DNA of 64,000 bases from Paenibacillus pabuli. Its GTDB lineage: Bacteria; Bacillota; Bacilli; Paenibacillales; Paenibacillaceae. Both the position numbers and the translations under genes were made by a program. The notes under the pieces are model-generated. The model was not told the DNA's origin. It saw nothing but the letters and a program-made list of their open reading frames with translations, and did no database searches. Positions 27,773 to 36,654 of the stretch are shown here, in pieces (positions within the stretch are counted from its first letter, which is position 1; each line of letters starts with the position of its first letter). Location: positions 62,001 through 126,000 of the forward strand of contig NZ_JBDOIO010000003.1 in NCBI RefSeq assembly GCF_039831995.1, read 5' to 3'.

Positions 27773-27813
27773 ATTGCCGTTTCGCTGAACCATTTTAGTG
27801 AAACGGCAATTTA
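27773..27813 (+). terminator. Terminator of the carbohydrate ABC operon
   Basis: 14-bp stem ATTGCCGTTTCGCT (27773-27786) with AGTGAAACGGCAAT (27797-27810), one G-T pair, then a short T-rich end. It could also be an RNA processing or protective 3' structure, because the T run is short. Confidence 0.7.
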
Positions 27814-27855
27814 TGCTAAGATGAATGAATACGGCTGAGAGGAAGAGGTTAAGGA

Positions 27856-28530
27856 ATGTCACTTAATCAAAAGATTAGAGGTTCGACCCGGGCTTATTCA
27901 TACAATCTGATCAAGGAAAGAATTCTTCATCTTGAACTGGAGCCTGGTACGAAGATTTCGGAGAAAGAAATTGCGGACGAACTTGAGGTTAGCAGAACTC
28001 CAGTCCGCGAAGCTTTTATGAAGCTTGCTGAAGAGGAACTCTTGGATATTATCCCGCAGAGCGGAACAATCGTCTCACATATTAATCTGGAGCATGTAGA
28101 AGAAGGCAGATTTATGCGAGAGAAAATAGAAAAGGAAATTGTAGCGCTGGCTTGCGTATCATTTGCAGAAGAATTCAAATTCAGGTTGGAAACCAATATT
28201 GCCATGCAGGAAGTGTGCATGGACAAGAAAAACTTCTATCGGCTGTTCGAACTGGATGAGGAGTTTCATCAGATCCTGTTTCAGGGAACTGGCAAAATGA
28301 GAACCTGGAAAATGCTTCAGCATCTCAACATTCCGTTTAATCGCCTGCGCATCCTGCGTTTGTCTGAAGATTTTAATTCGGAAATTATTATCTCCCAACA
28401 CAAGGAAATCTACCAGCTCATCAAGGAACGCCAAACCGAACAAGCAATGAAGGTGATGGAAGCACACCTCAGACTTGTCGTTGTTGAACAGGAGACGGTC
28501 AAAGCAAAGTACCCGCATTATTTTATATAG
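27856..28530 (+). CDS. GntR-family regulator (FCD type)
   Basis: A 224-residue transcription factor. The N-terminal winged helix includes RAYSYNLIKERILHLELEPGTKISEKEIADELEVSRTPVREAF (in segments), the classic GntR signature with SRTPVREA. The C-terminal FCD helical bundle binds small organic acids or sugar acids; metal-ligand type residues DEEFHQILF and HKEIYQLI are visible, with another His in EAHLRL. Such regulators often control uronate or organic-acid genes, so it may regulate the transporter upstream, but this is inference. Starts ATG 27856 behind GAGGAAGAGG. Confidence 0.88.
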   Translation: MSLNQKIRGSTRAYSYNLIKERILHLELEPGTKISEKEIADELEVSRTPVREAFMKLAEEELLDIIPQSGTIVSHINLEHVEEGRFMREKIEKEIVALACVSFAEEFKFRLETNIAMQEVCMDKKNFYRLFELDEEFHQILFQGTGKMRTWKMLQHLNIPFNRLRILRLSEDFNSEIIISQHKEIYQLIKERQTEQAMKVMEAHLRLVVVEQETVKAKYPHYFI

Positions 28531-28560
28531 TTAACGTATGTTGTATAATGATCGAAACTG

Positions 28561-28600
28561 CAACAAACCCCTGTTCGAATGGTCAGGGGTTTGTTGAATG
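28561..28600 (+). terminator. Shared hairpin between the GntR gene and mtnD
   Basis: Perfect 13-bp stem CAACAAACCCCTG (28561-28573) with CAGGGGTTTGTTG (28584-28596), 10-base loop, between convergent genes. The flanking T runs are poor. Confidence 0.65.
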
Positions 28601-28621
28601 AACGATAATATCTATATATGA

Positions 28622-29167
28622 TTACGCTTGTTTAATAAACGTTGGATCCGGATAAGGGTCAGCAACCCAGCCATCTTTTTCAATAAAGAGACGAACAGCA
28701 ATAATCTGCTTGTTTTCCATCAAAGTGAAGAAATGCGGTGTGTTTTCTGGTACGGAAATGACGTCTCCAGGAGACAATTCAACATTAAAGTAACCTACAT
28801 CATCTGTGCCTTTGATAACAAAAATCCCTTTACCCGCAACAATTGCGCGAATTTCATCTTCGGCGTGGGTGTGGATTTCTTCGAACTTGGCCAATTTTTC
28901 TTCGATATCTGGCGTTTGTTCGGACAGAGTGATGACATCCCAGATCTGATATCCGCGGCGTGCAGCCAGGTCTTTGATCTCATAATCATAGGTTTCCAAA
29001 ACCTGATTTTTTTGATCATCAGTCAATCCAAAATTATTTTGCAATTCAGCGCTTAATTTGGATGCATCCCATTTTTCATAAAGTACTTCATATTTGTCCA
29101 AGAAATTTCGAACATTTTCGTCTCCAGTGATACGTTCGTTCGTATTTCTGATAACAATTTCAGCCAT
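28622..29167 (-). CDS. mtnD: Acireductone dioxygenase MtnD
   Basis: Converts acireductone and O2 to the keto-acid precursor of methionine and formate, the penultimate step of methionine salvage from methylthioadenosine. The 181-residue cupin has the full metal set: HTH...E in EIHTHAEDEIRAIVAG and the last His in ENTPHFFTL. It stands alone, apart from other mtn genes in this window, but next to metH, so both serve methionine supply. Minus-strand promoter: TCGACA (plus 29225-29230), 17 bases, TATAAT (plus 29202-29207). Confidence 0.93.
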   Translation of the reverse strand: MAEIVIRNTNERITGDENVRNFLDKYEVLYEKWDASKLSAELQNNFGLTDDQKNQVLETYDYEIKDLAARRGYQIWDVITLSEQTPDIEEKLAKFEEIHTHAEDEIRAIVAGKGIFVIKGTDDVGYFNVELSPGDVISVPENTPHFFTLMENKQIIAVRLFIEKDGWVADPYPDPTFIKQA

Positions 29168-29201
29168 GTTCTTTCCCTCTTTTCCACTTGGTTTAATAGA
29201 T

Positions 29202-29230
29202 ATTATATCGGATGTCCTACCTTTTGTCGA
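29202..29230 (-). promoter_or_regulatory. Promoter of mtnD
   Basis: On the minus strand TCGACA, 17-base spacer, TATAAT, about 35 bases upstream of the mtnD start codon. No S-box (SAM riboswitch) core is visible in the short leader. Confidence 0.6.
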
Positions 29231-29299
29231 TTCGCAAATTCAACGTTAATCCTCCGAAACCCGCCACACAGCTGAATAAAACCGATCTTTCACATTAAG

Positions 29300-29318
29300 T
29301 TAGTTTCTGTTAAACTAA
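29300..29318 (+). promoter_or_regulatory. Inverted repeat in front of metH
   Basis: Perfect TTAGTTT-CTGTT-AAACTAA, 28 bases before the probable start codon. It could be an operator or a leader hairpin; no clear -10/-35 pair surrounds it. Confidence 0.45.
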
Positions 29319-29346
29319 GATTTAACGTTTTGCGGGGGTGAAGATA

Positions 29347-32300
29347 TTGGATAAGCTTAGTCTACATGATGCATTAAAACAACGAATATTAATCCTCGAC
29401 GGTGCGATGGGGACCATGATTCAACAAGTTGATCTAACGGGTGCAGATTTTGGCGGTGATGATCTGGATGGATGTAATGAAATGTTGGTACTTACACGTC
29501 CAGAACTCATTCAGCGCATTCATGAAGAATATCTGGAAGCTGGTGCAGATTTAATCGAAACCAATACATTCGGAGCAACTTCGGTCGTATTGGCCGAATA
29601 TGATATCCAGGATCGTGCTCGCGAGATTAACCTCGAAGCTGCACGAATTGCTAGAGCAGCGGTAGATCGCTTCTCAACTCCGGAGTCTCCACGGTATGTG
29701 GTAGGTGCGATGGGACCAACGACGAAGACGCTCTCGGTTACCGGTGGGGTAACGTTCCAGGAGCTCATCGACAGTTATTCTGAGCAAGCGCTTGCTTTAA
29801 TCGAGGGAGGCGTTGACGCGCTACTGCTTGAAACTTCGCAGGATACTCTTAATGTCAAAGCAGGTAGCATTGGTATCCAGCAAGCATTCGAGCAGAGCGG
29901 GATTAAACTCCCTTTGATGATATCAGGGACAATAGAACCGATGGGCACAACCCTTGCGGGTCAGAACATCGAATCCTTTTATATATCCCTAGAACACCTT
30001 AACCCAATTTCAGTGGGACTAAACTGTGCGACAGGCCCGGAGTTTATGCGCGACCATATTCGTTCGCTTTCCGGAATGGCTTCTGTAGCGGTCAGCTGTT
30101 ATCCGAATGCAGGTTTGCCCGATGAAAATGGTAATTATCACGAGTCACCTGACTCACTCGCTCAGAAAATTGGAGCATTTGCCGAACAGGGCTGGTTGAA
30201 CATCGCCGGTGGTTGCTGCGGCACAACTCCAGCACATATTCGGGCGATGCGTGATACGCTTGCCAAGTACCCCCCAAGAGAAATGAACGGAACACATCCG
30301 CCTGCATTATCCGGTATTGATCCGGTATATATAGAGCAGGACAATCGTCCATATATGGTTGGTGAACGGACTAACGTGCTTGGATCACGGAAATTCAAGC
30401 GCTTGATCGTTGAAGGGAAATATGAGGAAGCTTCCGAGATTGCACGGGCTCAGGTGAAAAATGGTGCGCATGTTGTCGACGTTTGTGTGCAGGACCCGGA
30501 CCGTGAAGAAGCTGAAGACATGGAAAAATTTCTCGAACTGGTTGTCAAAAAAGTGAAAGTTCCGCTGATGATTGATACAACCGACGCAAAGGTTATCGAT
30601 CTTGCTCTTCAGTACTCTCAAGGTAAAGCGATAATTAACTCCATTAACCTTGAGGATGGGGAAGAGAAATTCGAGCTTGTCACTCCTCTTATCCATAAAT
30701 ATGGTGGAGCCGTTGTCGTAGGTACAATTGATGAACGCGGACAAGCAATCAGCCGGGAAGATAAATTGGAAGTCGCTAAGCGTTCGTACGATCTGCTGGT
30801 GAACAAGTATGGATTGAAGGCAGAAGACCTGATTTTTGATACATTGGTGTTCCCTGTTGGTACCGGGGATGAGCAGTATATTGGTTCTGCCAAGGAAACC
30901 ATTGAGGGTATTCGGGTTATTAAGGAAGCCATGCCTGAGTGTCATACGATTCTTGGTATCAGTAACATCTCATTTGGATTGCCAGAGGCCGGTCGGGAAG
31001 TCCTGAATTCTGTGTTTCTTTACGAATGTACAAAGGCTGGACTCGACTATGCGATTGTAAACACGGAAAAGCTTGAACGTTATGCCTCCATTCCGGAGGA
31101 AGAACGAAGATTGTCGGAAGAGCTGCTCTATAATACGAATGACGAAACACTCGCTGCATTCGTAGCAGCATTCCGGAACAAAAAGGTTGAGAAGAAAGAA
31201 AAGATTTCGAATCTTTCATTAGAAGAGCGTCTGGCCTCCTATGTTGTCGAAGGCAGCAAAGAGGGATTATTGCCAGATCTGGAACAGGCTCTTGCCAAAT
31301 ACTCAGCGCTCGAAGTCATCAACGGCCCACTTATGCGGGGGATGGAAGAAGTAGGACGACTGTTTAACAACAACGAGCTGATTGTAGCCGAGGTTTTACA
31401 GAGCGCGGAAGTAATGAAAGCTTCAGTTGCTTATCTGGAGCAATTCATGGAAAAAAATGAAACATCGGTGAAAGGTAAAATCATTCTGGCGACAGTTAAG
31501 GGTGATGTGCACGACATCGGTAAAAACCTGGTGGAGATCATCCTATCCAATAACGGTTACCGAATCATTAATTTGGGTATAAAAGTACCACCAGAACGAA
31601 TTATAGAAGCATATAGAGAAGAAAAAGTGGATGCCATCGGTTTATCCGGTTTGCTCGTCAAATCGGCACAGCAGATGATCGTCACGGCGCAAGATTTGCG
31701 AACAGCAGGCATTGACGTGCCTATTATGGTGGGCGGAGCAGCACTTACGCGTAAATTCACCAAAAACCGGATTCGTCCTGAATACGATGGCATGGTTGTC
31801 TATGCGAAAGATGCCATGGATGGTCTGGATCTGGCGAACAAGCTGATGAACCCGGCTACACGTGAAGTTATGCAGCTGGAGATGGAGGCTGAAAAAGAAG
31901 CGGATGCTTCCAGTGCAGAAACGGTTAAACCGCTGCCGGAGCTTACGCGGGTCGAACGGTCGGATATCGCAATCGACAATCCGGTTCTAGTCCCTCCGGA
32001 TCTTGAGCGGCATACGCTTCGTAATTATCCACTGTCACACATTTTGCCATATGTGAACATGCAGATGCTGCTTGGTCATCATCTTGGTCTTCGTGGTTCT
32101 GTGGAACAGCTGCTCGCTTCCGGTGATCCCAAGGCAACCGATCTCAAAGCAGTTGTGGACGAGATTATGCAAGAGGCTGTCCGGGATGGAATTATACAGG
32201 CACATGCAATGTATCGGTTTTTCCCAGCACAATCTAGCGGCAATAGCATCATCATTTACGATCCGGAGAACACAAGCAATATTCTGCATACCTTCACTTT

Positions 32301-32787
32301 CCCGCGGCAAAAAGTTGAACCGTTCCTGTGCCTGTCGGACTTCCTGAAGCCAGTGGAGTCTGGTGAGATGGATTATGTAGGTTTCATGGTTGTAACAGCA
32401 GGTCACGGTGTGCGTGAGCTATCAACGGCCTGGAAAGAGCAAGGGGATTACCTTCGTTCACATGCGCTGCAATCTGTAGCGCTTGAAGTGGCAGAGGGAT
32501 TAGCCGAACGTGTGCATCATATGATGAGAGATATATGGGGATTCCCGGACCCTGCGAACATGACCATGAAACAGCGTCATGGGGCGCGTTACCAAGGGAT
32601 AAGGGTGTCATTTGGATATCCGGCTTGTCCGGATTTGGAAGATCAGGGGCCGCTCTTCAAGCTGATGCAGCCTGAGGACATTGGTGTGGAACTGACGGAA
32701 GGCTTCATGATGGAGCCAGAAGCTTCTGTATCAGCAATGGTGTTCAGCCATCCGCAAGCCAAATATTTTAACGTTGAAAAAGCATAA
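29347..32787 (+). CDS. metH: Cobalamin-dependent methionine synthase MetH
   Basis: Transfers a methyl group from 5-methyltetrahydrofolate through cobalamin to homocysteine. The roughly 1146-residue protein has all four modules: homocysteine-binding barrel with zinc cysteines (GLNCATGPE and GGCCGT near 289), pterin-binding barrel (VGERTNVLGSRKFKRLI, then DVCVQDPDREE), cobalamin module with DVHDIGKN (near 720) carrying the axial His, and the C-terminal SAM-activation domain (GARYQGIRVSFGYPACPD). TTG at 29347 is preferred, since GGGGG lies 8 bases upstream; GTG at 29338 overlaps that ribosome site. Single-gene transcript ending at a terminator. Confidence 0.97.
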   Translation: MDKLSLHDALKQRILILDGAMGTMIQQVDLTGADFGGDDLDGCNEMLVLTRPELIQRIHEEYLEAGADLIETNTFGATSVVLAEYDIQDRAREINLEAARIARAAVDRFSTPESPRYVVGAMGPTTKTLSVTGGVTFQELIDSYSEQALALIEGGVDALLLETSQDTLNVKAGSIGIQQAFEQSGIKLPLMISGTIEPMGTTLAGQNIESFYISLEHLNPISVGLNCATGPEFMRDHIRSLSGMASVAVSCYPNAGLPDENGNYHESPDSLAQKIGAFAEQGWLNIAGGCCGTTPAHIRAMRDTLAKYPPREMNGTHPPALSGIDPVYIEQDNRPYMVGERTNVLGSRKFKRLIVEGKYEEASEIARAQVKNGAHVVDVCVQDPDREEAEDMEKFLELVVKKVKVPLMIDTTDAKVIDLALQYSQGKAIINSINLEDGEEKFELVTPLIHKYGGAVVVGTIDERGQAISREDKLEVAKRSYDLLVNKYGLKAEDLIFDTLVFPVGTGDEQYIGSAKETIEGIRVIKEAMPECHTILGISNISFGLPEAGREVLNSVFLYECTKAGLDYAIVNTEKLERYASIPEEERRLSEELLYNTNDETLAAFVAAFRNKKVEKKEKISNLSLEERLASYVVEGSKEGLLPDLEQALAKYSALEVINGPLMRGMEEVGRLFNNNELIVAEVLQSAEVMKASVAYLEQFMEKNETSVKGKIILATVKGDVHDIGKNLVEIILSNNGYRIINLGIKVPPERIIEAYREEKVDAIGLSGLLVKSAQQMIVTAQDLRTAGIDVPIMVGGAALTRKFTKNRIRPEYDGMVVYAKDAMDGLDLANKLMNPATREVMQLEMEAEKEADASSAETVKPLPELTRVERSDIAIDNPVLVPPDLERHTLRNYPLSHILPYVNMQMLLGHHLGLRGSVEQLLASGDPKATDLKAVVDEIMQEAVRDGIIQAHAMYRFFPAQSSGNSIIIYDPENTSNILHTFTFPRQKVEPFLCLSDFLKPVESGEMDYVGFMVVTAGHGVRELSTAWKEQGDYLRSHALQSVALEVAEGLAERVHHMMRDIWGFPDPANMTMKQRHGARYQGIRVSFGYPACPDLEDQGPLFKLMQPEDIGVELTEGFMMEPEASVSAMVFSHPQAKYFNVEKA

Positions 32788-32804
32788 TCAATAAGAGGTC
32801 AGGC

Positions 32805-32834
32805 AGAGCCCTCCGCATCGTCGGAGGCTTTTTG
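32805..32834 (+). terminator. Terminator of metH
   Basis: GCCCTCCG and CGGAGGC arms around CATCGT with a one-base bulge, followed by TTTTT. It lies inside the leader of rnz. Confidence 0.8.
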
Positions 32835-32861
32835 CTGGCAACAGAAAGAGGTGCAATCCGG

Positions 32862-33809
32862 ATGGAACTATATTTCCTGGGAACTAACGCTGGTGTACCT
32901 ACACTGCAGCGGAATGTAACTTCCATTGGGCTCCGCATGTTGGATGAGCGAAGAGCTTTGTGGTTGTTTGACTGCGGGGAAGGAACCCAGCACCAAATTT
33001 TAAGTTCACCGCTAAAACTGAGTAAATTGGAGAAAATCTTCATCACCCATCTTCATGGGGACCATGTATTTGGGCTTCCCGGCTTGCTTTCGAGCAGAGC
33101 CTACCAGGGAGGGACAACGCCCCTAACGGTCTATGGACCACCTGGAACAGAACGTATGATTACAACCGCAATGGAGTTAAGTCAGTCCCGGATTAACTAT
33201 GAGTTGAAGATTATGGAGCATACGGGTGGCTTGCTGTTTGAAGACGAGAGCTTCATTGTAGAGTCTGCTTTGCTGGAACACCGAATCGACAGCTACGGCT
33301 ACCGAATTACGGAGAAGGATCGTCCAGGCAGTCTCGACCAAGCCAAACTGGCTGAGTATGGCTTGAAGCCGGGTCCTCTTTTTGGTCGTCTTAAACGCGG
33401 AGAGACAATTACCCTGGATGACGGCAGTGTTGTTCGTCCGGAGGATGTGCTAGGAGCACCGAAGCGCGGCAAAGTGATAACCATTCTGGGAGATACACGT
33501 CCATGTGCAAATGTATTGCCCCTCGCTCAGCATGCAGATGTACTCGTACATGAAGCAACATTTATGGATGACTTGGCCGATACTGCCCATGAGTATTATC
33601 ACAGTACTGCTAAGCAAGCGGCCGAGGCGGCTAGAGCAGCTGATGTTGGAGAATTGATCATGACTCATTTTAGTTCTCGCTATAAGGATGAAGAACAACT
33701 GCAGCCCCTTTTGGACGAGGCAAAGATCGTTTTTCCTAACTCCAGATTGGCGAATGAGCATCAATTGATTCCTGTCATTCATCACCTGAATGGATCTCAG
33801 TTACAATAA
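32862..33809 (+). CDS. rnz: Ribonuclease Z
   Basis: A metallo-beta-lactamase-fold endonuclease that trims the 3' end of tRNA precursors lacking encoded CCA. The 316-residue protein shows FLGTNAGVPT, the metal motif THLHGDHVFGLPGLL, a GDTRPC segment with metal-binding Asp, and a HFSSRY motif with the last His. A flexible-arm region (GLKPGPLFGRLKRGETI) is also present, as in the long-arm bacterial type. The ATG at 32862 is chosen, with AAAGAGGTG upstream; the open frame starts at 32832 inside the metH terminator. Confidence 0.95.
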   Translation: MELYFLGTNAGVPTLQRNVTSIGLRMLDERRALWLFDCGEGTQHQILSSPLKLSKLEKIFITHLHGDHVFGLPGLLSSRAYQGGTTPLTVYGPPGTERMITTAMELSQSRINYELKIMEHTGGLLFEDESFIVESALLEHRIDSYGYRITEKDRPGSLDQAKLAEYGLKPGPLFGRLKRGETITLDDGSVVRPEDVLGAPKRGKVITILGDTRPCANVLPLAQHADVLVHEATFMDDLADTAHEYYHSTAKQAAEAARAADVGELIMTHFSSRYKDEEQLQPLLDEAKIVFPNSRLANEHQLIPVIHHLNGSQLQ

Positions 33810-34158
33810 AGCCAGTTGGACTTTCAAAAACAGTGTGGTTCAACGACGGCAAACCAGGCGGGACTGAAGGGAATAAGCCCTGAGGTCCCTTTTGCAATCT
33901 GATCGGAAAGCGTGTAGGATGGGCAATATGAGCAGGGAAATGAATCAAATTATTTTCCGGGAAAGCGCAGGAAATGACAAGCTTGTACAGAAGACGCGCG
34001 AGCCAAAACGTCTGAGTTCGATTCGGTTCGACGTGTTACGTGTTCATACGAGCAAGCCCATATTATTTTCTGGAATACATAGCTATAGATCAAAAAATCA
34101 TCGGGATTTAATTAAGGACATGAAATGTTAATGGTCTAAAAGAAAGGAAGTGCTCTGT
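33810..34158 (+). other. 349-bp gap between rnz and the repair operon
   Basis: Contains the rnz terminator at 33858-33893. The remaining 260 bases hold an open frame (33892-34131) without a ribosome site or recognisable domain, and no clear promoter could be assigned for the operon that starts at 34159. Confidence 0.5.
33858..33893 (+). terminator. Terminator of rnz
   Basis: Stem GGGAC (33860-33864) with GTCCC (33885-33889) plus inner AGGG/CCCT stem around AATAAG, followed by TTTT. Confidence 0.8.
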
Positions 34159-34968
34159 ATGATTAAGGCCTATCTGATTGATCTGGATGGAACACTCTAT
34201 CATGGCAGACATCGGATTGAGGGGGCAGACAAGCTTATCCAGACGCTGAATGATCAAGCTGTACCTTATTTGTTTGTAACCAATAATTCTTCCCGTACAC
34301 CGCAAGGGGTAGCAGATCACCTGAACGGAATGGGGATTCCAGCGGAAGCTTCTCAGGTATGCACCTCTGCAGTCTCTGCTGCTGAATATGTAGCTGAAGA
34401 ATCTCCGGGCGCCAAGGTTGCCTGCATTGGAGAAGCAGGATTACTCCAGGCTATCGATGAAGCAGGATTACAATTGACGGAGGATAAGCCGGAATACGTT
34501 ATTCAAGGGATTGACCGAGAATTTTCCTACCATAAATTAACCAAAGCACTGCGCTGGATCAATGATGGAGCAACATCAATCCTGACGAATCCTGACCTGC
34601 AGCTTCCATCGGATGATGGACTGACCCCAGGAGCAGGTACCATTGGTGCTGCGATTGAAGCGGCTACAGGTGTTTCACCAACCGTAATCGGCAAGCCTTC
34701 AAGCATTATTATGAAATCAGCCATTGACCGCTTAAATCTAAGAGCTGATGAAGTCGCTGTGATCGGGGACAATATGCGTACCGATATTGCAGCAGGAGCA
34801 GCAGCTGGATGTGAGACATTGTTGGTATTGACCGGTGTCACAACCAGAGAAAATATGGATAATCATATCAGCGCTACCAAGGTACGTCCTGATCATGTAT
34901 TTGATGATTTGCATAAACTGATTGAGTGGCTGTCGCAACAAGCGAGCCAAGCATCCAAGAAGGGATAG
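34159..34968 (+). CDS. HAD-IIA sugar phosphatase (NagD/YutF type)
   Basis: A 269-residue haloacid-dehalogenase phosphatase with a large C2 cap. Motifs: LIDLDGTLYHG (nucleophile Asp), FVTNNSSRTP, the lysine in VIGKPSS, and VIGDNMRTDIAAG. The order PGAGTIGAAIEAATGVSP then GKPS is typical of NagD/YutF enzymes, which dephosphorylate sugar phosphates, pNP-like compounds or nucleotides. ATG at 34159 follows AAAGGAAG; an in-frame GTG at 34150 overlaps that site. First gene of a seven-gene operon, six bases before the glycosylase gene. Confidence 0.9.
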   Translation: MIKAYLIDLDGTLYHGRHRIEGADKLIQTLNDQAVPYLFVTNNSSRTPQGVADHLNGMGIPAEASQVCTSAVSAAEYVAEESPGAKVACIGEAGLLQAIDEAGLQLTEDKPEYVIQGIDREFSYHKLTKALRWINDGATSILTNPDLQLPSDDGLTPGAGTIGAAIEAATGVSPTVIGKPSSIIMKSAIDRLNLRADEVAVIGDNMRTDIAAGAAAGCETLLVLTGVTTRENMDNHISATKVRPDHVFDDLHKLIEWLSQQASQASKKG

Positions 34969-34974
34969 ATACAG

Positions 34975-35796
34975 ATGCCGGAACTGCCGGAAATGGAAAA
35001 CTACCGGACATTATTGTCCGCAGAAATACTTGATTTACCTATTACAGGTGTTATCGTCAATCGGGAAAAATCCATCAACAAGGAGCCAGAGGAATTTGCA
35101 CGCGAGCTTACAGGCAATCGTATTATTTTTGTCGAGCGCCGGGCTAAGCATCTTATATTTCATTTGGCAAACGGTAAACGACTAGTACTCCACCTCATGC
35201 TGGGAGGCATGATTTACTGGGGTTCGGAGGCAGATCGTCCTGATCGATCGACACAAGTTGAGATTCAATTTGGTGATCGCATCCTGTTCTTTATTGGACT
35301 CCGATTGGGTTATTTGCACCTGCTTACGTCCAAGGAAACAGAAGAAGCCATGTCCGAACTTGGACCTGAACCGCTCGATCGGCGCATGAATCCTGAGCGT
35401 TTTGCTTTATTGCTGAAAGGACGCCGCGGCACACTGAAAACAACCTTGGTTAATCAGCACATTATTGCTGGGATTGGCAATTGCTACTCGGATGAGATTG
35501 CCTTTGCTGCAGGCCTAAGACCTAGTTCCAAAACGCAGAATATTGCGAGTTCACCTGAACTCACTGAGCGATTGTTCCGTTCTATGCAGTCGGTGCTCCG
35601 TGAAGCAGCTTCGGAAGGCGGATATATGGAAATGCCGCTGATGCAAGGGGACACGAAAACAGGAAGTTTTGATGAGCAATGCAGGGTATACGACCGCGAA
35701 GGGGAAAGCTGTCCACGTTGTGGAAGCACGATTGAACGAGTGGAAATTACGGGGAAGAAGGCTTTCTTCTGTCCGAATTGTCAGCATGAGGCCTAA
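34975..35796 (+). CDS. Fpg/Nei-family DNA glycosylase, divergent
   Basis: A 273-residue formamidopyrimidine-DNA glycosylase homologue that should excise oxidised bases and nick the abasic site. It has the catalytic N-terminus PELPEME (Pro and Glu), the conserved Lys in RRAKHLIFHL, the helix-two-turn-helix region TTLVNQHIIAGIGNCYSDEIAFAAGL, and a C-terminal zinc finger CPRCG...CPNCQ. Two usual features are altered: the DPRRFG intercalation segment reads GLRLGYLHL, and the zinc-finger Arg preceding FxC is Lys (GKKAFFC). It may therefore have changed lesion preference. The gene overlaps nfo by 11 bases, linking two steps of base excision repair. Confidence 0.87.
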   Translation: MPELPEMENYRTLLSAEILDLPITGVIVNREKSINKEPEEFARELTGNRIIFVERRAKHLIFHLANGKRLVLHLMLGGMIYWGSEADRPDRSTQVEIQFGDRILFFIGLRLGYLHLLTSKETEEAMSELGPEPLDRRMNPERFALLLKGRRGTLKTTLVNQHIIAGIGNCYSDEIAFAAGLRPSSKTQNIASSPELTERLFRSMQSVLREAASEGGYMEMPLMQGDTKTGSFDEQCRVYDREGESCPRCGSTIERVEITGKKAFFCPNCQHEA

Positions 35797-36634
35797 GCAC
35801 GGAATCGGGGCACATGTCAGCACGAGAGGTGGTTTTTTTCAGGCGGCTAAGAGGGCCTGTGATATGGGGGCTACGGCATTTCAATATTTTCCGAAGAATC
35901 CCCGGAGCCTTGGTTTGAAAGATCCCGACCTTAAAGATGCTGAGCTGTGCCGGGTGTGGTGTGAGGAGCATGGCATCGCGTCCATTGCACATTCACCCTA
36001 TCCGACGAATCCGGCTTTGGGCATGACCCGTGGAGAGGCGGGGTTTCATGCCACCATAGCTTCCATAAGAAATGATCTGGAAATTGCAGATGCTTGCGGT
36101 TCGGTAGGAACCGTGGTTCATTTTGGTCATCTTAAAAGCGATCAACCGCTTGAGGGATATCAGAATCTCATACATTGTCTGGATACAGTTTTGAAAGACT
36201 GGAATGGACAGGCAAAAGTTCTGCTTGAAAATCAGGCAGGGGACCACGGTCCAATGGGTACGACAATGGAAGAAATGATTCAGATTCGCAAGCTGAGTCA
36301 ATTTCCGGAGCATATTGCTTTTTGTTTTGACACATGTCATGCTTTTGCTTCAGGGATGTGGAACAGCAATAGTGAACAGGCTATGCTCCAAAAAGGCAGA
36401 CAGCTTGGATACTGGGATGCACTTGCTGCTGTGCATTTTAATGACTCCAAATATGCTTCCGGTTCTTGTAAGGATCGACATGAGCGAATCGGTCAGGGAT
36501 ATATAGGAAACAAAGCGATGCAGGAATTGCTTCGTTCACCTGAGTTCCAACGGGCTGTTGTTGTGTTGGAAACGGAGACAGGTGAAGATGGGACGCACAA
36601 AGATGATATTGAAGTCATGCGATCCTGGCTGTAA
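35786..36634 (+). CDS. nfo: Endonuclease IV (deoxyribonuclease IV)
   Basis: Zinc-dependent TIM-barrel enzyme that cuts 5' of abasic sites, completing the work of the glycosylase encoded just before it. The 282-residue protein has GIGAHVSTRGG, HSPYPTN, HFGH, LLENQAG (metal Glu), CFDTCHAFASG (Asp and His), VHFNDSK and DRHERIGQGYIG (His, Asp, His), and VVLETE (last Glu), i.e. the whole three-zinc site. The ATG at 35786 overlaps the glycosylase gene; a frame from 35669 is open but reads through that gene. No strong ribosome site, so coupling is likely. Confidence 0.92.
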   Translation: MRPKHGIGAHVSTRGGFFQAAKRACDMGATAFQYFPKNPRSLGLKDPDLKDAELCRVWCEEHGIASIAHSPYPTNPALGMTRGEAGFHATIASIRNDLEIADACGSVGTVVHFGHLKSDQPLEGYQNLIHCLDTVLKDWNGQAKVLLENQAGDHGPMGTTMEEMIQIRKLSQFPEHIAFCFDTCHAFASGMWNSNSEQAMLQKGRQLGYWDALAAVHFNDSKYASGSCKDRHERIGQGYIGNKAMQELLRSPEFQRAVVVLETETGEDGTHKDDIEVMRSWL

Positions 36635-36654
36635 ACGGGGAGAGGAGTGGTTGT

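Noticed and set aside
29168..29346. SAM (S-box) riboswitch before metH or mtnD
   Set aside because: The conserved S-box core and its terminator are not present in this short divergent region.
33892..34131. 79-codon plus-strand open frame between rnz and the HAD gene
   Set aside because: It starts inside the T run of the rnz terminator, has no ribosome site, and shows no recognisable domain or hydrophobic pattern.
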